Positions 33,377 to 42,216 of a stretch of 64,000 nucleotides of DNA are shown in pieces. The position numbers and the translations under genes are program-made. The notes under the pieces were generated by a model. The model saw only the letters and a program-made list of their open reading frames with translations, was not told the DNA's origin and did not search any database. Each line of letters begins with the position of its first letter. Position 1 is the first letter of the stretch. The DNA comes from Pseudomonas sp. F(2018) (GTDB taxonomy: Bacteria > Pseudomonadota > Gammaproteobacteria > Pseudomonadales > Pseudomonadaceae): contig NZ_SCOM01000005.1 of NCBI RefSeq assembly GCF_005508865.1, positions 310,001-374,000 of the forward strand, written 5' to 3'.

Positions 33377-34372
33377 CTAAGCGCGGCGTGCGCTGGCCAT
33401 CTGGTAGGCGGTCTCCAGCGCGACCCGTAGGCTGCCGGTATCGACCTTGCCGCTGCCGGCCAGATCCAGCGCGGTGCCGTGGTCGACCGAGGTGCGGATG
33501 ATCGGCAGGCCCAGGGTGACGTTGACCGCCGCGCCGAAGCCCTTGTACTTGAGCACCGGCAGGCCCTGGTCGTGGTACATGGCCAGTACCGCGTCGCAAC
33601 GGTCGAGGTGCTTGGGCGTGAACAGGGTATCGGCCGGCAGCGGGCCGATCAGATTCAGGCCTTCACTGCGCAACAACTCCAGGGTCGGCTCGATCACCTC
33701 GATCTCCTCGCGACCCAGATGGCCACCCTCTCCTGCATGCGGATTGAGGCCGCAGACCAGGATGCGCGGGTTGGCGATACCGAACTTCTCCACTAGGTCG
33801 GCGTGCAGGATGCGAGTTACGCGGGCCAGGCGTTCGTCGGTGATCGCGGCGGCTACGTCCTTGAGCGGCAGGTGAGTGGTCACCAGGGCCACGCGCAGGC
33901 CGCGGGTCGCCAGCATCATCACCACCTGCTCGGTGGCGGTCAGTTCGGCGAGGAATTCGGTGTGGCCGGAGAAGGGAATGCCGGCCTCGTTGATCACGCC
34001 CTTGTGCACGGGGGCGGTGATCATCCCGGCGAAAGTGCCGTCGATGCAGCCCTGGCCGGCGCGGGTCAGGGTATTCAGTACATAGGCGGCGTTGGCCTTG
34101 TCCAGTTCGCCGGCCACTACCGGAGCCGCCAGGGGCGTATCCCAGATATACAGGCTGCTAGCCGGAGCCGGGGCGCTCGGCCATTGGCCGGGACCGACGC
34201 CGATCAGCTCGATGCTCAGTCGCAACTGCTGCGCGCGCTCGGACAGCAGGTCGCGGCTGGCGATGGCCACCAGCGCCTCGGGCTGCACCTCGCGCGCCAG
34301 CAGCAGACACAGGTCCGGGCCGATGCCGGCGGGCTCGCCGGGAGTCAGGGCAAACAGGCGGGAAGTGGTCAT
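33377..34372 (-). CDS. pdxA: 4-hydroxythreonine-4-phosphate dehydrogenase PdxA
   Basis: 331 residues. LTPGEPAGIGPDL, GHTEFLAE and NPHAGEGGHLG are PdxA signatures, with metal-binding His residues in the latter two and in YHDQGLPVLKYKGF. It oxidises 4-phosphohydroxy-threonine in pyridoxal phosphate synthesis. A terminator lies between surA and this gene, so it may depend on read-through or on a promoter in the 105-bp gap. The start at 34370-34372 gives the standard N-terminus; upstream in-frame sequence is unlike the family. Confidence 0.96.
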   Translation of the reverse strand: MTTSRLFALTPGEPAGIGPDLCLLLAREVQPEALVAIASRDLLSERAQQLRLSIELIGVGPGQWPSAPAPASSLYIWDTPLAAPVVAGELDKANAAYVLNTLTRAGQGCIDGTFAGMITAPVHKGVINEAGIPFSGHTEFLAELTATEQVVMMLATRGLRVALVTTHLPLKDVAAAITDERLARVTRILHADLVEKFGIANPRILVCGLNPHAGEGGHLGREEIEVIEPTLELLRSEGLNLIGPLPADTLFTPKHLDRCDAVLAMYHDQGLPVLKYKGFGAAVNVTLGLPIIRTSVDHGTALDLAGSGKVDTGSLRVALETAYQMASARRA

Positions 34373-34431
34373 GGCGGCCTCGTGGGAATACCGGGTCGGA
34401 GAGGAATACTGTACGCGCAAAGGCGCGAGGC

Positions 34432-34459
34432 GAAAAAAAGCCCGGCGGAACCGGGCTCT
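34432..34459 (-). terminator. terminator between surA and pdxA
   Basis: On the minus strand a 7-bp stem AGCCCGG/CCGGGCT with a 5-base loop (34439-34457) is followed by a run of seven T. It stands about 20 bp after the surA stop and about 60 bp before the pdxA start, so it should limit lptD-surA transcription into pdxA. Confidence 0.8.
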
Positions 34460-34477
34460 TTCACTGCGATCAGGCGA

Positions 34478-35776
34478 TCAGAGCTTGATCTCGACGTAGG
34501 CTTCGTCGCGGATCTGGCGCAGCCAGGCCTGCAGCTCTTCGTCGTACTTGCGGTTGCGCAGGACGTTCATCGCCTGCTGCTCGCGGTACTGCTCGCTGCT
34601 GTCGGTGGCGCGTCGGCCGAGGACTTCCAGCACGTGCCAGCCGTAGGGGCTCTTGAATGGCTCGGACAGCTGGCCACTCGGAGTCTTGGCCATCACTTCG
34701 CGGAACTCCGGGACCAGGGTGTTGGGGTCGATCCAGTTGAGATCGCCGCCATTCAGCGCCGAACCCGGGTCTTCGGAGAAGCTCTTGGCCAGGGTGGTGA
34801 AGTCCTCGCCGGCGACAATGCGCTGGTACAGGCGCTCCACCAGGCGGCGGGTCTCTTCTTCGCTGCGTACTTCGTTGGGCTTGATCAGGATGTGGCGCAC
34901 GTGAACCTCATCGCGTACCAGGGTGTCGCCGCCGCGCTTGTCCAGCAGCTTGACGATCATGAAGCCGCCAGGAGTGCGAACCGGCTCGGTGATATCGCCG
35001 ACCGACAGGGCGCGAATCATCTCGGCGAACGCCGGTGGCAGCTGGGCGGCCTTGCGCCAGCCGATCTCGCCGCCTTCCAGGGCGTTCTCGCTGGCGGAGC
35101 TGGACATCGCCGTCTGGGCGAAGTCGGCGCCATTGCGCAGGCTGTCGTAGACCTCGGAGGTCTTCTGTGCGGCTGCGCGGATCTCGTCCGGAGAGGCCGC
35201 TTCCTGAACCGGGATCAGGATATTGGCCAGGCGGAATTCTTCCGACAGCTGCATCTCGCCCAGGTCCGAGGACAGGAAGTTCTGCACTTCCTGATCGGTC
35301 ACCTGGATACGCTCCGCCACACGACGCTGGCGCACGCGGCTGATGACCATCTCGCGACGGATCTGCTCGCGGGCCTCGTCGTAGGACAGGCCGTCACGGG
35401 CCAGGGCGGCGCGGAACTGGTCCAGGTTCAGGCGGTTGCGCTGGGCAATACCTTCCATGGCCTGGTTCAGTTCTTCGTCGGTGATACGGATGCCGGAGCG
35501 ATCACCAATCTGCAGCTGCAGGTTCTCGACGATCAGGCGCTCCAGCACCTGCTGTTGCAGCACATCCTGCGGCGGCAGCTGGCCGCCGCGCTTGCCGATG
35601 GTCTGCTCGACCTCGCGCAGGCGCTGGTCCAGCTGGCTATACATGATCACGTCGTTGTCGACGATGGCGACTACACGGTCGATGGACTGGAGCTGCGCCT
35701 GTGCGGCGGAAGCGAGGAAAACTGCGCCCAGCAACAGCGGGCGCAGGCAATCAGAAAGCTTGTTCTTCACGTTCAC
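34478..35776 (-). CDS. surA: periplasmic chaperone / peptidyl-prolyl isomerase SurA (GTG start)
   Basis: 432 residues. Signal peptide at about 1-28 (cleavage after AAQAQ), a SurA N-domain starting SIDRVVAIVDNDVI, then two parvulin domains (about 175-275 and 285-385; the second has VRHILIKPN and WHVLEVLGR), and a C-terminal helix. It escorts outer-membrane proteins to the BAM complex. GTG at 35774-35776 has AAGG five bases upstream; another GTG two codons later is possible. It overlaps the end of lptD by 26 bp. LptD itself is a known SurA client, which fits the coupling. Confidence 0.96.
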   Translation of the reverse strand: MNVKNKLSDCLRPLLLGAVFLASAAQAQLQSIDRVVAIVDNDVIMYSQLDQRLREVEQTIGKRGGQLPPQDVLQQQVLERLIVENLQLQIGDRSGIRITDEELNQAMEGIAQRNRLNLDQFRAALARDGLSYDEAREQIRREMVISRVRQRRVAERIQVTDQEVQNFLSSDLGEMQLSEEFRLANILIPVQEAASPDEIRAAAQKTSEVYDSLRNGADFAQTAMSSSASENALEGGEIGWRKAAQLPPAFAEMIRALSVGDITEPVRTPGGFMIVKLLDKRGGDTLVRDEVHVRHILIKPNEVRSEEETRRLVERLYQRIVAGEDFTTLAKSFSEDPGSALNGGDLNWIDPNTLVPEFREVMAKTPSGQLSEPFKSPYGWHVLEVLGRRATDSSEQYREQQAMNVLRNRKYDEELQAWLRQIRDEAYVEIKL

Positions 35777-38519
35777 GGTAACCTTGAATGCCTTTATCGA
35801 GGAAACTCTCAGTCTTGCCGCCCAGCACGTTGCCGAGGCCCTTGAGGACGATCTGCAGGAAGATGCCGCGATCCGGCTCCTCGTTTACGTCCGGATTGAG
35901 ACTGGTTTCTTCGTAGTCGATCCAGTAGCGGTTGATCAGGCGCAGCTTCCAGCAGCAACTGTCGTATTCGAAGCCGCCGAAGGCTTCGAGTGTGCGATTG
36001 CGGGCGTAGTCATGCTGCCAGCGGGCGATCACGTTCCATTGCGACACGATCGGCCAGATGACCGAGAAGTCGTGCTGCTGAATCTTGTAATAGTCCTCGA
36101 TGAAGTTCGGCTGCCCCTCGACTCCGAAGTCGCTACCAAAGGTCCAGTTGCCGCTGGCCTGGTCGTAGCGGATGGTGTCGTCGCGATAGCGGTAGCCGGC
36201 GTTGATCACCTTGTTCGGATTGTCTTCCGGCTGATAGTGGAACATCAGGCTGCCGGAGCGGGTGCGGTGGGCCTCGCCGTCCCAGTTGAAGTCCGAGGTC
36301 AGGCGCCAGTCGCGGTTGAAGCGGTACATGTACTCCAGCGCGTAGGGCGAGAGATCGGACGTAGCGTCGTCACGGGTGCGATAGTCAATGTCAGGCATCT
36401 GCACTTTGCGGTCGGCGAAGTGGATAGCCTGGCCAATGCTGAAGCGCTGGCGCTCGAAGCCATTGGTCTCGATCCAGCGAGTGGTCACACCCAGCGACAG
36501 CTTGTTCTCGTCGCCGATGCGGTCGTGGCCAGAGAAGCGGTTGTCGCGGAACAGCGATGCATAGTTGAAGCGGTACTCGCCGGTATCGAACACCGGAATT
36601 TCGTCCTGATCTTCTTCCGGCACGTACAGGTAATAGGCGCGCGGTTCCAGGGTCTGGCGATAATTGGTACCGAACCACTGGGTATTGCGATCGAAGTACA
36701 GGCCGCTGTCGATGCTGGCGATCGGCACGCTGCGATCCGGAGAATCCTCGAAGTCGCCGCCGACCTGGGCCTTGCCGATGGAGTCAAGGTCCAGATCGTA
36801 CTGGGTATAGGCGTACTTCAGGCTTGGCTTGATATAGCCCCAGGTCCAGTCGAGTGGCAGGCTGACGCCAGGCTCGAGATGGATGCGCTCGCCGGTGGAG
36901 CGAGCCAGGCCACGGACGTTGTTGTCGTACCAGGGCTCCGGATTACCATCTTCGTCGATGAAATTGCCGCTACGCAGGTCGCGGTCGAAGCGTACGTACT
37001 CGGTGCCGTAAGTGAAGTTCAGGCCGCCCGGCTGAAATGGCAGCATGCCATCCAGAGTCAGCTGAGGCAGGCGCTCGTATGGGGTGACGTCGACGACGCT
37101 GGTCGGCTCATAGGCGTGGGCATTGAGGCGGGCAGTGAAGGAGTCGCCGCGCCAGCTCAGCGTGCCGCGCTGATTGAGGAAGTCCGGAGTCTCGAGATTT
37201 TCCAGGTCGCTTTCCAGATCCTGGAAGTAATAGGGATCGCTGATATCGGTGTAGTCGATCTCGGCCAGCAGACGTTCATCCAGGCCCTGCTTGTGCTGCC
37301 AGTTGTACATCCAGCGCTGGTCTTCGTACTCCGACTGCAGCTCGCGCTCGTCTTCCTGGTCGTCCAGGTAAGCACCACCGACCTGGCCTTCGCTGCCCTT
37401 GGTCAGGTAGCGGAACTCGCCTTCCATCATCAGGCCGCGATTGGCCATGTAGGTCGGATAGAGGGTGGCGTCGTAGTTCGGTGCGATGTTGAAGTAGTAC
37501 GGCGTCGACAGGGTGAAGCCGTTGTCGCTCGACGAGCTGATGCCCGGCGCAAGGAAACCGGACTGGCGACGATCGTCGATCGGGAAATAGATGTACGGGG
37601 TGTAGAAGACCGGAATGTCCTTCACCCGCAGGGTCACGTTGGTCGCGGTACCGAAGCCGGTGGCCGGGTCCAGCTTGATGTTGTTGCCCTTCAGGTGCCA
37701 GGCGTTGTTGCCCGGCTCGCAACGGGTGTAGGTACCGTCCTTGAGGCGGACGACGGCGCTTTCTTCGCGTTTTGCGTAGAGCGCATTGCCGCGGACGTGG
37801 CCCTTGTGGATCACGTATTCCGCGTTCTCGACCTTGGCTTCGCCATTGTCCAGCTGGATCTCGGCGCGGTCGCCGACCACCAGCATGCCGTTGTCGCGAA
37901 TGCGCACGTTGCCTTTCAGCTCGCCACGGTTTTCGGCCTGGTGCAGGGTGGCCTCTTCGGCCTCGATCTGCATGCTCGACTGGCGCAGGACCACGTCACC
38001 GGCGAGGGTGGCGGCTTCCTTCTCCTGCTCGTAGCGCGAAGCCTTGGCCGAGACGAACAGCGGCGCCTCGTCCATCGGCGTGTCGTCGCTCATGCCCGGG
38101 CGCAGCGGCTCGACGTAGGAGCCTTCGCAGTACGGGCCGACTTCCGCCAGTTGCGCGGCGCTCAGTTTGTCGCGCGGGACCCAGTCCAGGTGGCTGTAGT
38201 CGGCGCTGCGGCTGCTCAGGGCGCGGCCTTTGCTCTCGGTGACCAGTACCGCCTGCTCACCCTGCGCCTGGCCATCGGCCGACTGGGCGGCACCGGTGCC
38301 GGCAACGGAGCTGACGGCGGTGGCGCTGTGCTGCGGGCGCGGCAGTGCGGCAGCGGCATTGCTCTTCGGCGAGCAGGCCCAGCCGCCGGAGGCGGAGGCG
38401 GAGCAGTCGTACTGCTCGGCGGCAATAGCGAAAGGCGAGGCCAGAGGTTGCAGAGCCAGCAGGCTGCCGGTCACCAGCAACGGGAATTTTTTACGGAACA
38501 GGGGGAGTTTTACTGCCAT
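35751..38519 (-). CDS. lptD: LPS-assembly outer-membrane protein LptD
   Basis: 922 residues. Signal peptide (about 1-33), then a periplasmic beta-taco/OstA domain (about 150-300, with ATLAGDVVLRQSSMQIEAEE) and a large beta-barrel to the end. Cysteines stand at the mature N-terminus (YDCS and WACSP) and as a pair near the end (DSCCWKLRL), the pattern needed for the long-range disulfides of LptD. With LptE it inserts lipopolysaccharide in the outer membrane. The start at 38517-38519 gives the natural signal peptide. It is divergent from amgK and first in the run to glpE. Confidence 0.97.
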   Translation of the reverse strand: MAVKLPLFRKKFPLLVTGSLLALQPLASPFAIAAEQYDCSASASGGWACSPKSNAAAALPRPQHSATAVSSVAGTGAAQSADGQAQGEQAVLVTESKGRALSSRSADYSHLDWVPRDKLSAAQLAEVGPYCEGSYVEPLRPGMSDDTPMDEAPLFVSAKASRYEQEKEAATLAGDVVLRQSSMQIEAEEATLHQAENRGELKGNVRIRDNGMLVVGDRAEIQLDNGEAKVENAEYVIHKGHVRGNALYAKREESAVVRLKDGTYTRCEPGNNAWHLKGNNIKLDPATGFGTATNVTLRVKDIPVFYTPYIYFPIDDRRQSGFLAPGISSSSDNGFTLSTPYYFNIAPNYDATLYPTYMANRGLMMEGEFRYLTKGSEGQVGGAYLDDQEDERELQSEYEDQRWMYNWQHKQGLDERLLAEIDYTDISDPYYFQDLESDLENLETPDFLNQRGTLSWRGDSFTARLNAHAYEPTSVVDVTPYERLPQLTLDGMLPFQPGGLNFTYGTEYVRFDRDLRSGNFIDEDGNPEPWYDNNVRGLARSTGERIHLEPGVSLPLDWTWGYIKPSLKYAYTQYDLDLDSIGKAQVGGDFEDSPDRSVPIASIDSGLYFDRNTQWFGTNYRQTLEPRAYYLYVPEEDQDEIPVFDTGEYRFNYASLFRDNRFSGHDRIGDENKLSLGVTTRWIETNGFERQRFSIGQAIHFADRKVQMPDIDYRTRDDATSDLSPYALEYMYRFNRDWRLTSDFNWDGEAHRTRSGSLMFHYQPEDNPNKVINAGYRYRDDTIRYDQASGNWTFGSDFGVEGQPNFIEDYYKIQQHDFSVIWPIVSQWNVIARWQHDYARNRTLEAFGGFEYDSCCWKLRLINRYWIDYEETSLNPDVNEEPDRGIFLQIVLKGLGNVLGGKTESFLDKGIQGYREREEQAF

Positions 38520-38646
38520 CTTGTTTTTCCGGGCTTCCTGCGCGCCTTCGACCCGCGGGGGCCGCACGCCTCTCGATGGGCTGAAAAAGATGCTGGATAA
38601 TAAAGCATGACCCGCGCAACGGCTAGCGCCGTCGGAGACCCCTGTA

Positions 38647-39672
38647 ATGCCCGATCAAGATGTGCGTCTCCAGCTCCTGCAGAGCTGGCTGCAAGACTGT
38701 CTACCCGCCCTGTTTCAAGGCGAAGGCTGGGGCGAAGTACCCTCCGCGAGCCTGGCTCCGGCCAGCAGCGACGCCAGTTTCCGCCGCTATTTCCGCTGGC
38801 AGGCCGAGGGCCGCAGCCTGATCCTGATGGACGCACCGCCACCCCAGGAAGACTGCCGGCCCTTCGTCAAGGTCGCCGCCATGCTGGCCGAGGCGGGCGT
38901 GCATGTGCCGCGCATCCTGGCCCAGGATCTGGAACGTGGCTTCCTGGTGCTGGACGACCTGGGCTCGCAAACCTGGCTCGAGGTGCTGAACGCGGACAAC
39001 GCCGATGCGTTGTTCGACAAGGCCTTGCAGGCCCTGGTGGCCTTCCAGAAACTGCCGGTCGAGGGTCAGCTGCCGCCCTATGACGATGCCCTGCTGCGCC
39101 GCGAGCTGCAGCTGTTCCCCGACTGGTACCTGCAGCGTCATCTCGGCGTGGAACTGAACGAAGCGCAGCGCGGCCAGTGGCAGCAGGTCTGCGATCTGCT
39201 GGTGGGCAGCGCCCTGGCCCAGTCGCGGGTATTCGTCCATCGCGACTACATGCCGCGCAACCTGATGCTGAGCCAGCCCAACCCCGGCATCCTCGATTTC
39301 CAGGACGCGGTGCACGGCCCGATCAGCTATGACGTCACCAGCCTGTTCAAGGACGCCTTCCTCAGCTGGCCCGAGGAAAGGGTGATCGGTTGGCTGCAGC
39401 GCTACTGGCACCTGGCGCGTGATGCCGGCCTCGCGGTACCGGCCCAGTTCGCCGAGTTCCACCGCGCCAGTGACCTGATGGGCGTGCAGCGCCACCTCAA
39501 GGTGATCGGCATCTTCGCCCGCATCTGCCATCGCGACGGCAAACCCAAGTACCTGAACGATGTGCCGCGCTTCTTCTCCTATATAGAGGCGGTGCTGGCG
39601 CGGCGCCCCGAACTGGCCGTGCTCGGTGAACTGCTGGCCAGCCTGCCACAGCGGGAGAAGCAACCGGCATGA
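38647..39672 (+). CDS. amgK: anomeric MurNAc/GlcNAc kinase AmgK
   Basis: 341 residues of the aminoglycoside-phosphotransferase kinase fold. SSDASFRRYFRW in the N-lobe, then the catalytic loop FVHRDYMPRNLM (about 197-208) and the metal-binding ILDFQDAVHGPISYD. In Pseudomonas AmgK phosphorylates C1 of N-acetylmuramate and N-acetylglucosamine in the fosfomycin-bypass peptidoglycan recycling route. Its TGA overlaps the ATG of the next gene, murU, which performs the following step. It is divergent from lptD across 127 bp. Confidence 0.93.
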   Translation: MPDQDVRLQLLQSWLQDCLPALFQGEGWGEVPSASLAPASSDASFRRYFRWQAEGRSLILMDAPPPQEDCRPFVKVAAMLAEAGVHVPRILAQDLERGFLVLDDLGSQTWLEVLNADNADALFDKALQALVAFQKLPVEGQLPPYDDALLRRELQLFPDWYLQRHLGVELNEAQRGQWQQVCDLLVGSALAQSRVFVHRDYMPRNLMLSQPNPGILDFQDAVHGPISYDVTSLFKDAFLSWPEERVIGWLQRYWHLARDAGLAVPAQFAEFHRASDLMGVQRHLKVIGIFARICHRDGKPKYLNDVPRFFSYIEAVLARRPELAVLGELLASLPQREKQPA

Positions 39673-40340
39673 AGGCGATGATTCTCGCGGCGGGCAAGGG
39701 CGAACGCCTGCGGCCGCTGACCCTGCACACGCCCAAGCCCCTGGTGCGTGCCGGCGGCATTCCACTGATCGAGTTCCATGTGCGTGCCCTGGCCGCCGCC
39801 GGTTTCAGCGAGCTGGTGATCAATCACGCCTGGCTCGGCCAGCAGATCGAGGACTACCTGGGCGACGGCAGCCGCTTCGGTCTGCGCATCGTCTATTCGG
39901 CCGAGGGCGAGCCGCTGGAAACCGGCGGCGGCATCTTCAAGGCCCTGCCGCTGCTGGGCGAGGAGCCGTTCCTGGTGGTCAATGGCGATATCTGGACCGA
40001 CTACGACTTCGCCGCCCTGCGCCGTCCGTTGCAGGGTCTGGCCCATCTGGTGCTGGTGGATAACCCCGTCCACCACCCGAGCGGCGACTTCCGCCTGCAG
40101 AGCGGTCGCGTGGCGGATGCCGCCGACGGGGAGGCCAGCTTCACCTACAGCGGCATGGCCGTGTTGCATCCACGCCTGTTCGTTGGCTGCCAGCCGGGGG
40201 CCTTCAAGCTGGCGCCGCTGCTGCGCGCCGCCATGGCCGACGGTCAGGTCAGCGGCGAGCACTTCGCCGGTCGCTGGGTCGACGTCGGCACCCACGAGCG
40301 CCTGGCGGACGTCGAGCGCCTGCTGGCGGCGGAAGCCTGA
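39669..40340 (+). CDS. murU: MurNAc-1-phosphate uridylyltransferase MurU
   Basis: 223 residues, a compact nucleotidyltransferase. MILAAGKGERLRPLT and TPKPLVRAGG are the NTP-binding and catalytic signature, VVNGDIWTDYDF carries the metal Asp, and GRWVDVGTHERL supplies the second metal site. It makes UDP-MurNAc from MurNAc-1-phosphate, feeding recycled sugar back to cell-wall synthesis. The start overlaps amgK by 4 bp. The following djlA-like gene begins 1 bp after its stop. Confidence 0.93.
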   Translation: MKAMILAAGKGERLRPLTLHTPKPLVRAGGIPLIEFHVRALAAAGFSELVINHAWLGQQIEDYLGDGSRFGLRIVYSAEGEPLETGGGIFKALPLLGEEPFLVVNGDIWTDYDFAALRRPLQGLAHLVLVDNPVHHPSGDFRLQSGRVADAADGEASFTYSGMAVLHPRLFVGCQPGAFKLAPLLRAAMADGQVSGEHFAGRWVDVGTHERLADVERLLAAEA

Positions 40341-40341
40341 C

Positions 40342-41118
40342 ATGCTCTGGCCGGCGACACTGATCGGCGCGGCGGCGGGGCTGGCGATCGCCAGCATCCC
40401 CGGCGCGTTGCTCGGCGGTCTGCTCGGCCAGGTGCTGGATCGCCGTCTGCGCCTGCAGTCCCTCGATCATCTGCGCGAGTTGCTCGGTGCCAAGCGCCCG
40501 CCGCCGCTGGACGACGAGGACCTGCTGTTCATGCTGGTCGGTCGGCTGGCCAAGAGCGACGGCCGGGTGCTCGACAGTCATATCCAGGCGGCGCGCAACG
40601 AGATGCAGCGCCTGGGCCTGGATGAGCCGGGCCGGCGGCGCGCCATGCAGGCCTTCAACCGCGGCAAGCAGGTCGACGACAAGGAGTTGCGCGCCGCGCT
40701 GCGTGCGCTGCACGAGCGCCCGGAACGGGGTGAAACGCTGCTGCGCACCTGCTGGCGCATGGCCTGGGCCGATGGCCGGGTGAGCGAGGCGGAGTCCCGG
40801 CTGATCCAGCAGTGGGGGCTCTGGCTGGAGTGGAAGCGCGAGGCGCTGAAGACCCTGGCCGCCGAGTACGAGCCGGCGCGCCAAGTGCCGCAGGTGAAGT
40901 CCAGCGATTACCAGGCGGCCCTGCGCCTGCTCGGCGTGCAGATGGATAGCGAGCCGGCGGTGATCAAGCGCGCCTACCGCCGCCTGATCAGTCGCCACCA
41001 CCCGGACAAGCTGGCCGGCTCCGGCGCCACCGCGGCGCAGTTGCGTACGGCGACCGACAAGACCCGCGAGCTGCAGATCGCCTACGAGCTGGTGCGCCAG
41101 CGCCACGGCTTCCGCTAG
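40342..41118 (+). CDS. DjlA-like membrane-anchored DnaJ co-chaperone with TerB domain
   Basis: 258 residues. An N-terminal membrane segment with Gly/Ala repeats (LIGAAAGLAIASIPGALLGGLLG), a TerB-like helical domain (about 50-160, LLFMLVGRLAKSDGRV and WRMAWADGRVSEAE), and a C-terminal J domain (about 190-255) whose HHPDK is the HPD motif that stimulates DnaK ATPase. This order matches E. coli DjlA. It starts 1 bp after murU, so it is co-transcribed with the cell-wall recycling genes, though no functional link is known. Confidence 0.87.
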   Translation: MLWPATLIGAAAGLAIASIPGALLGGLLGQVLDRRLRLQSLDHLRELLGAKRPPPLDDEDLLFMLVGRLAKSDGRVLDSHIQAARNEMQRLGLDEPGRRRAMQAFNRGKQVDDKELRAALRALHERPERGETLLRTCWRMAWADGRVSEAESRLIQQWGLWLEWKREALKTLAAEYEPARQVPQVKSSDYQAALRLLGVQMDSEPAVIKRAYRRLISRHHPDKLAGSGATAAQLRTATDKTRELQIAYELVRQRHGFR

Positions 41119-41135
41119 CGGCCCGCACCTGCGGT

Positions 41136-42134
41136 CTACTGTTTCTCCAGCCAGCCGCGCACCCGGCGGAACAGCTGCTCCTGCTCGGCTTCCAGGTTGC
41201 CCGGCAGGGCCTTGAGGGCGATCTGCGTGTAGCCGTCATGGGCCAGGCGCTTGCTGGCCTGCTTGCGCCGTACCGCGCTGCCGCGATCGGCGGCCAGGTC
41301 CTTGTAGAAGAAATCGCTGGTGGCCAGCTTGAGGCCGGGAATCAGCTCGTCCAGCGCCGGGGTCTGCCCGCCGGGCAGCTGCGGTGCGACCACCACCAGC
41401 TGCTTGATCTGCTCGGGCTTGCGCTCCCTGAGATAGAGCGCGGCCCAGTAGGCGCCGTCGCCATGGCCGAGCAGCACGATGTTCTTGGCGTCCTGCTGTT
41501 CGGCGAAGGCGATGCCGGCCTGGATGCGCGCGAAGATGCGCTCGGCCGGGTCGACCGCAGGCGGCGCGGGTGTGGCGGCGGGCGGCGCGGCCTCGGCGGG
41601 GGCACCGCTGGTCGCGCCTTCGGTCGCCGGGTCTGGCGCGGCACCCTCGGCCGGCGCGGTGGCGGTATCGACGGTCACCGGTTCCGGCGCGCGCGGCAGC
41701 ACCGCTTCCGGCAGTGGCGCGGCCTTGCTGTCCGGCAGGCTCAGGCTGAGCGTGCTCCATTCGACATCCGGCAGCTTCAGGCGCAGCGGTTTGATCGCCT
41801 GAGGCCAGTCGGCGCTCTCGTCGGCGCCCGGCACCAGGATCACCACGCCCTTGGACTCCGGTGCGTTGGCCGGCTTCCACAGGGCGAGGAATTTCTCCTC
41901 GCCAGCCTGCAGGGTCTGCTGTTCGTCCCTGGGCAGCTGGCGCTCGAGCCCTGCGGCGTTGTCCTCGACGCGCTCTTCCAGCGGCTGGCGTGGCGCCTCG
42001 GCAGGCGCGGCGCCCTCGCTGGGGGCTTCGCCGGCAGGCGTTTCGGCGGGAGTCGGGGCTTCTTCCTCGGCATGCACGGGCAGGGCGAGGGTCAGGCACA
42101 GGGCCAGGAGTGTCGGCAGGACTGGACGGCGCAT
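41136..42134 (-). CDS. exported DUF3530-like alpha/beta-hydrolase-fold protein
   Basis: 332 residues. Signal peptide (1-22, ending PVHA), then an acidic Ala/Pro/Glu-rich stretch (about 23-50). The core contains GVVILVPGADESADWP and, after a second Ala/Pro-rich insertion of about 55 residues, IVLLGHGDGAYWAALYL, whose G-H-G-D-G replaces the usual G-x-S-x-G nucleophile elbow, so catalytic Ser is missing and enzyme activity is doubtful. I recall this family as DUF3530. It is convergent with the djlA-like gene (17 bp gap) and divergent from the sensor kinase. Confidence 0.75.
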   Translation of the reverse strand: MRRPVLPTLLALCLTLALPVHAEEEAPTPAETPAGEAPSEGAAPAEAPRQPLEERVEDNAAGLERQLPRDEQQTLQAGEEKFLALWKPANAPESKGVVILVPGADESADWPQAIKPLRLKLPDVEWSTLSLSLPDSKAAPLPEAVLPRAPEPVTVDTATAPAEGAAPDPATEGATSGAPAEAAPPAATPAPPAVDPAERIFARIQAGIAFAEQQDAKNIVLLGHGDGAYWAALYLRERKPEQIKQLVVVAPQLPGGQTPALDELIPGLKLATSDFFYKDLAADRGSAVRRKQASKRLAHDGYTQIALKALPGNLEAEQEQLFRRVRGWLEKQ

Positions 42135-42216
42135 CTCAGCACTTCGGTAGCGGGAGGTTCTAGCAGCCTAAGCGCTTCACCGCGGTTTGTCAGGTAAGGT
42201 AGAAAGCGGACCCGAG

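Noticed and set aside
33803..35845. 680-residue plus-strand frame opposite pdxA and surA
   Set aside because: Antisense to two well-supported genes; low-complexity Ala/Val/Gln-rich composition typical of shadow frames.
35436..38600. 1054-residue plus-strand open frame opposite lptD
   Set aside because: It is antisense to a clear LptD with signal peptide and conserved Cys; long antisense frames are common in high-GC DNA, and this one has no domain, membrane or ribosome-site logic.
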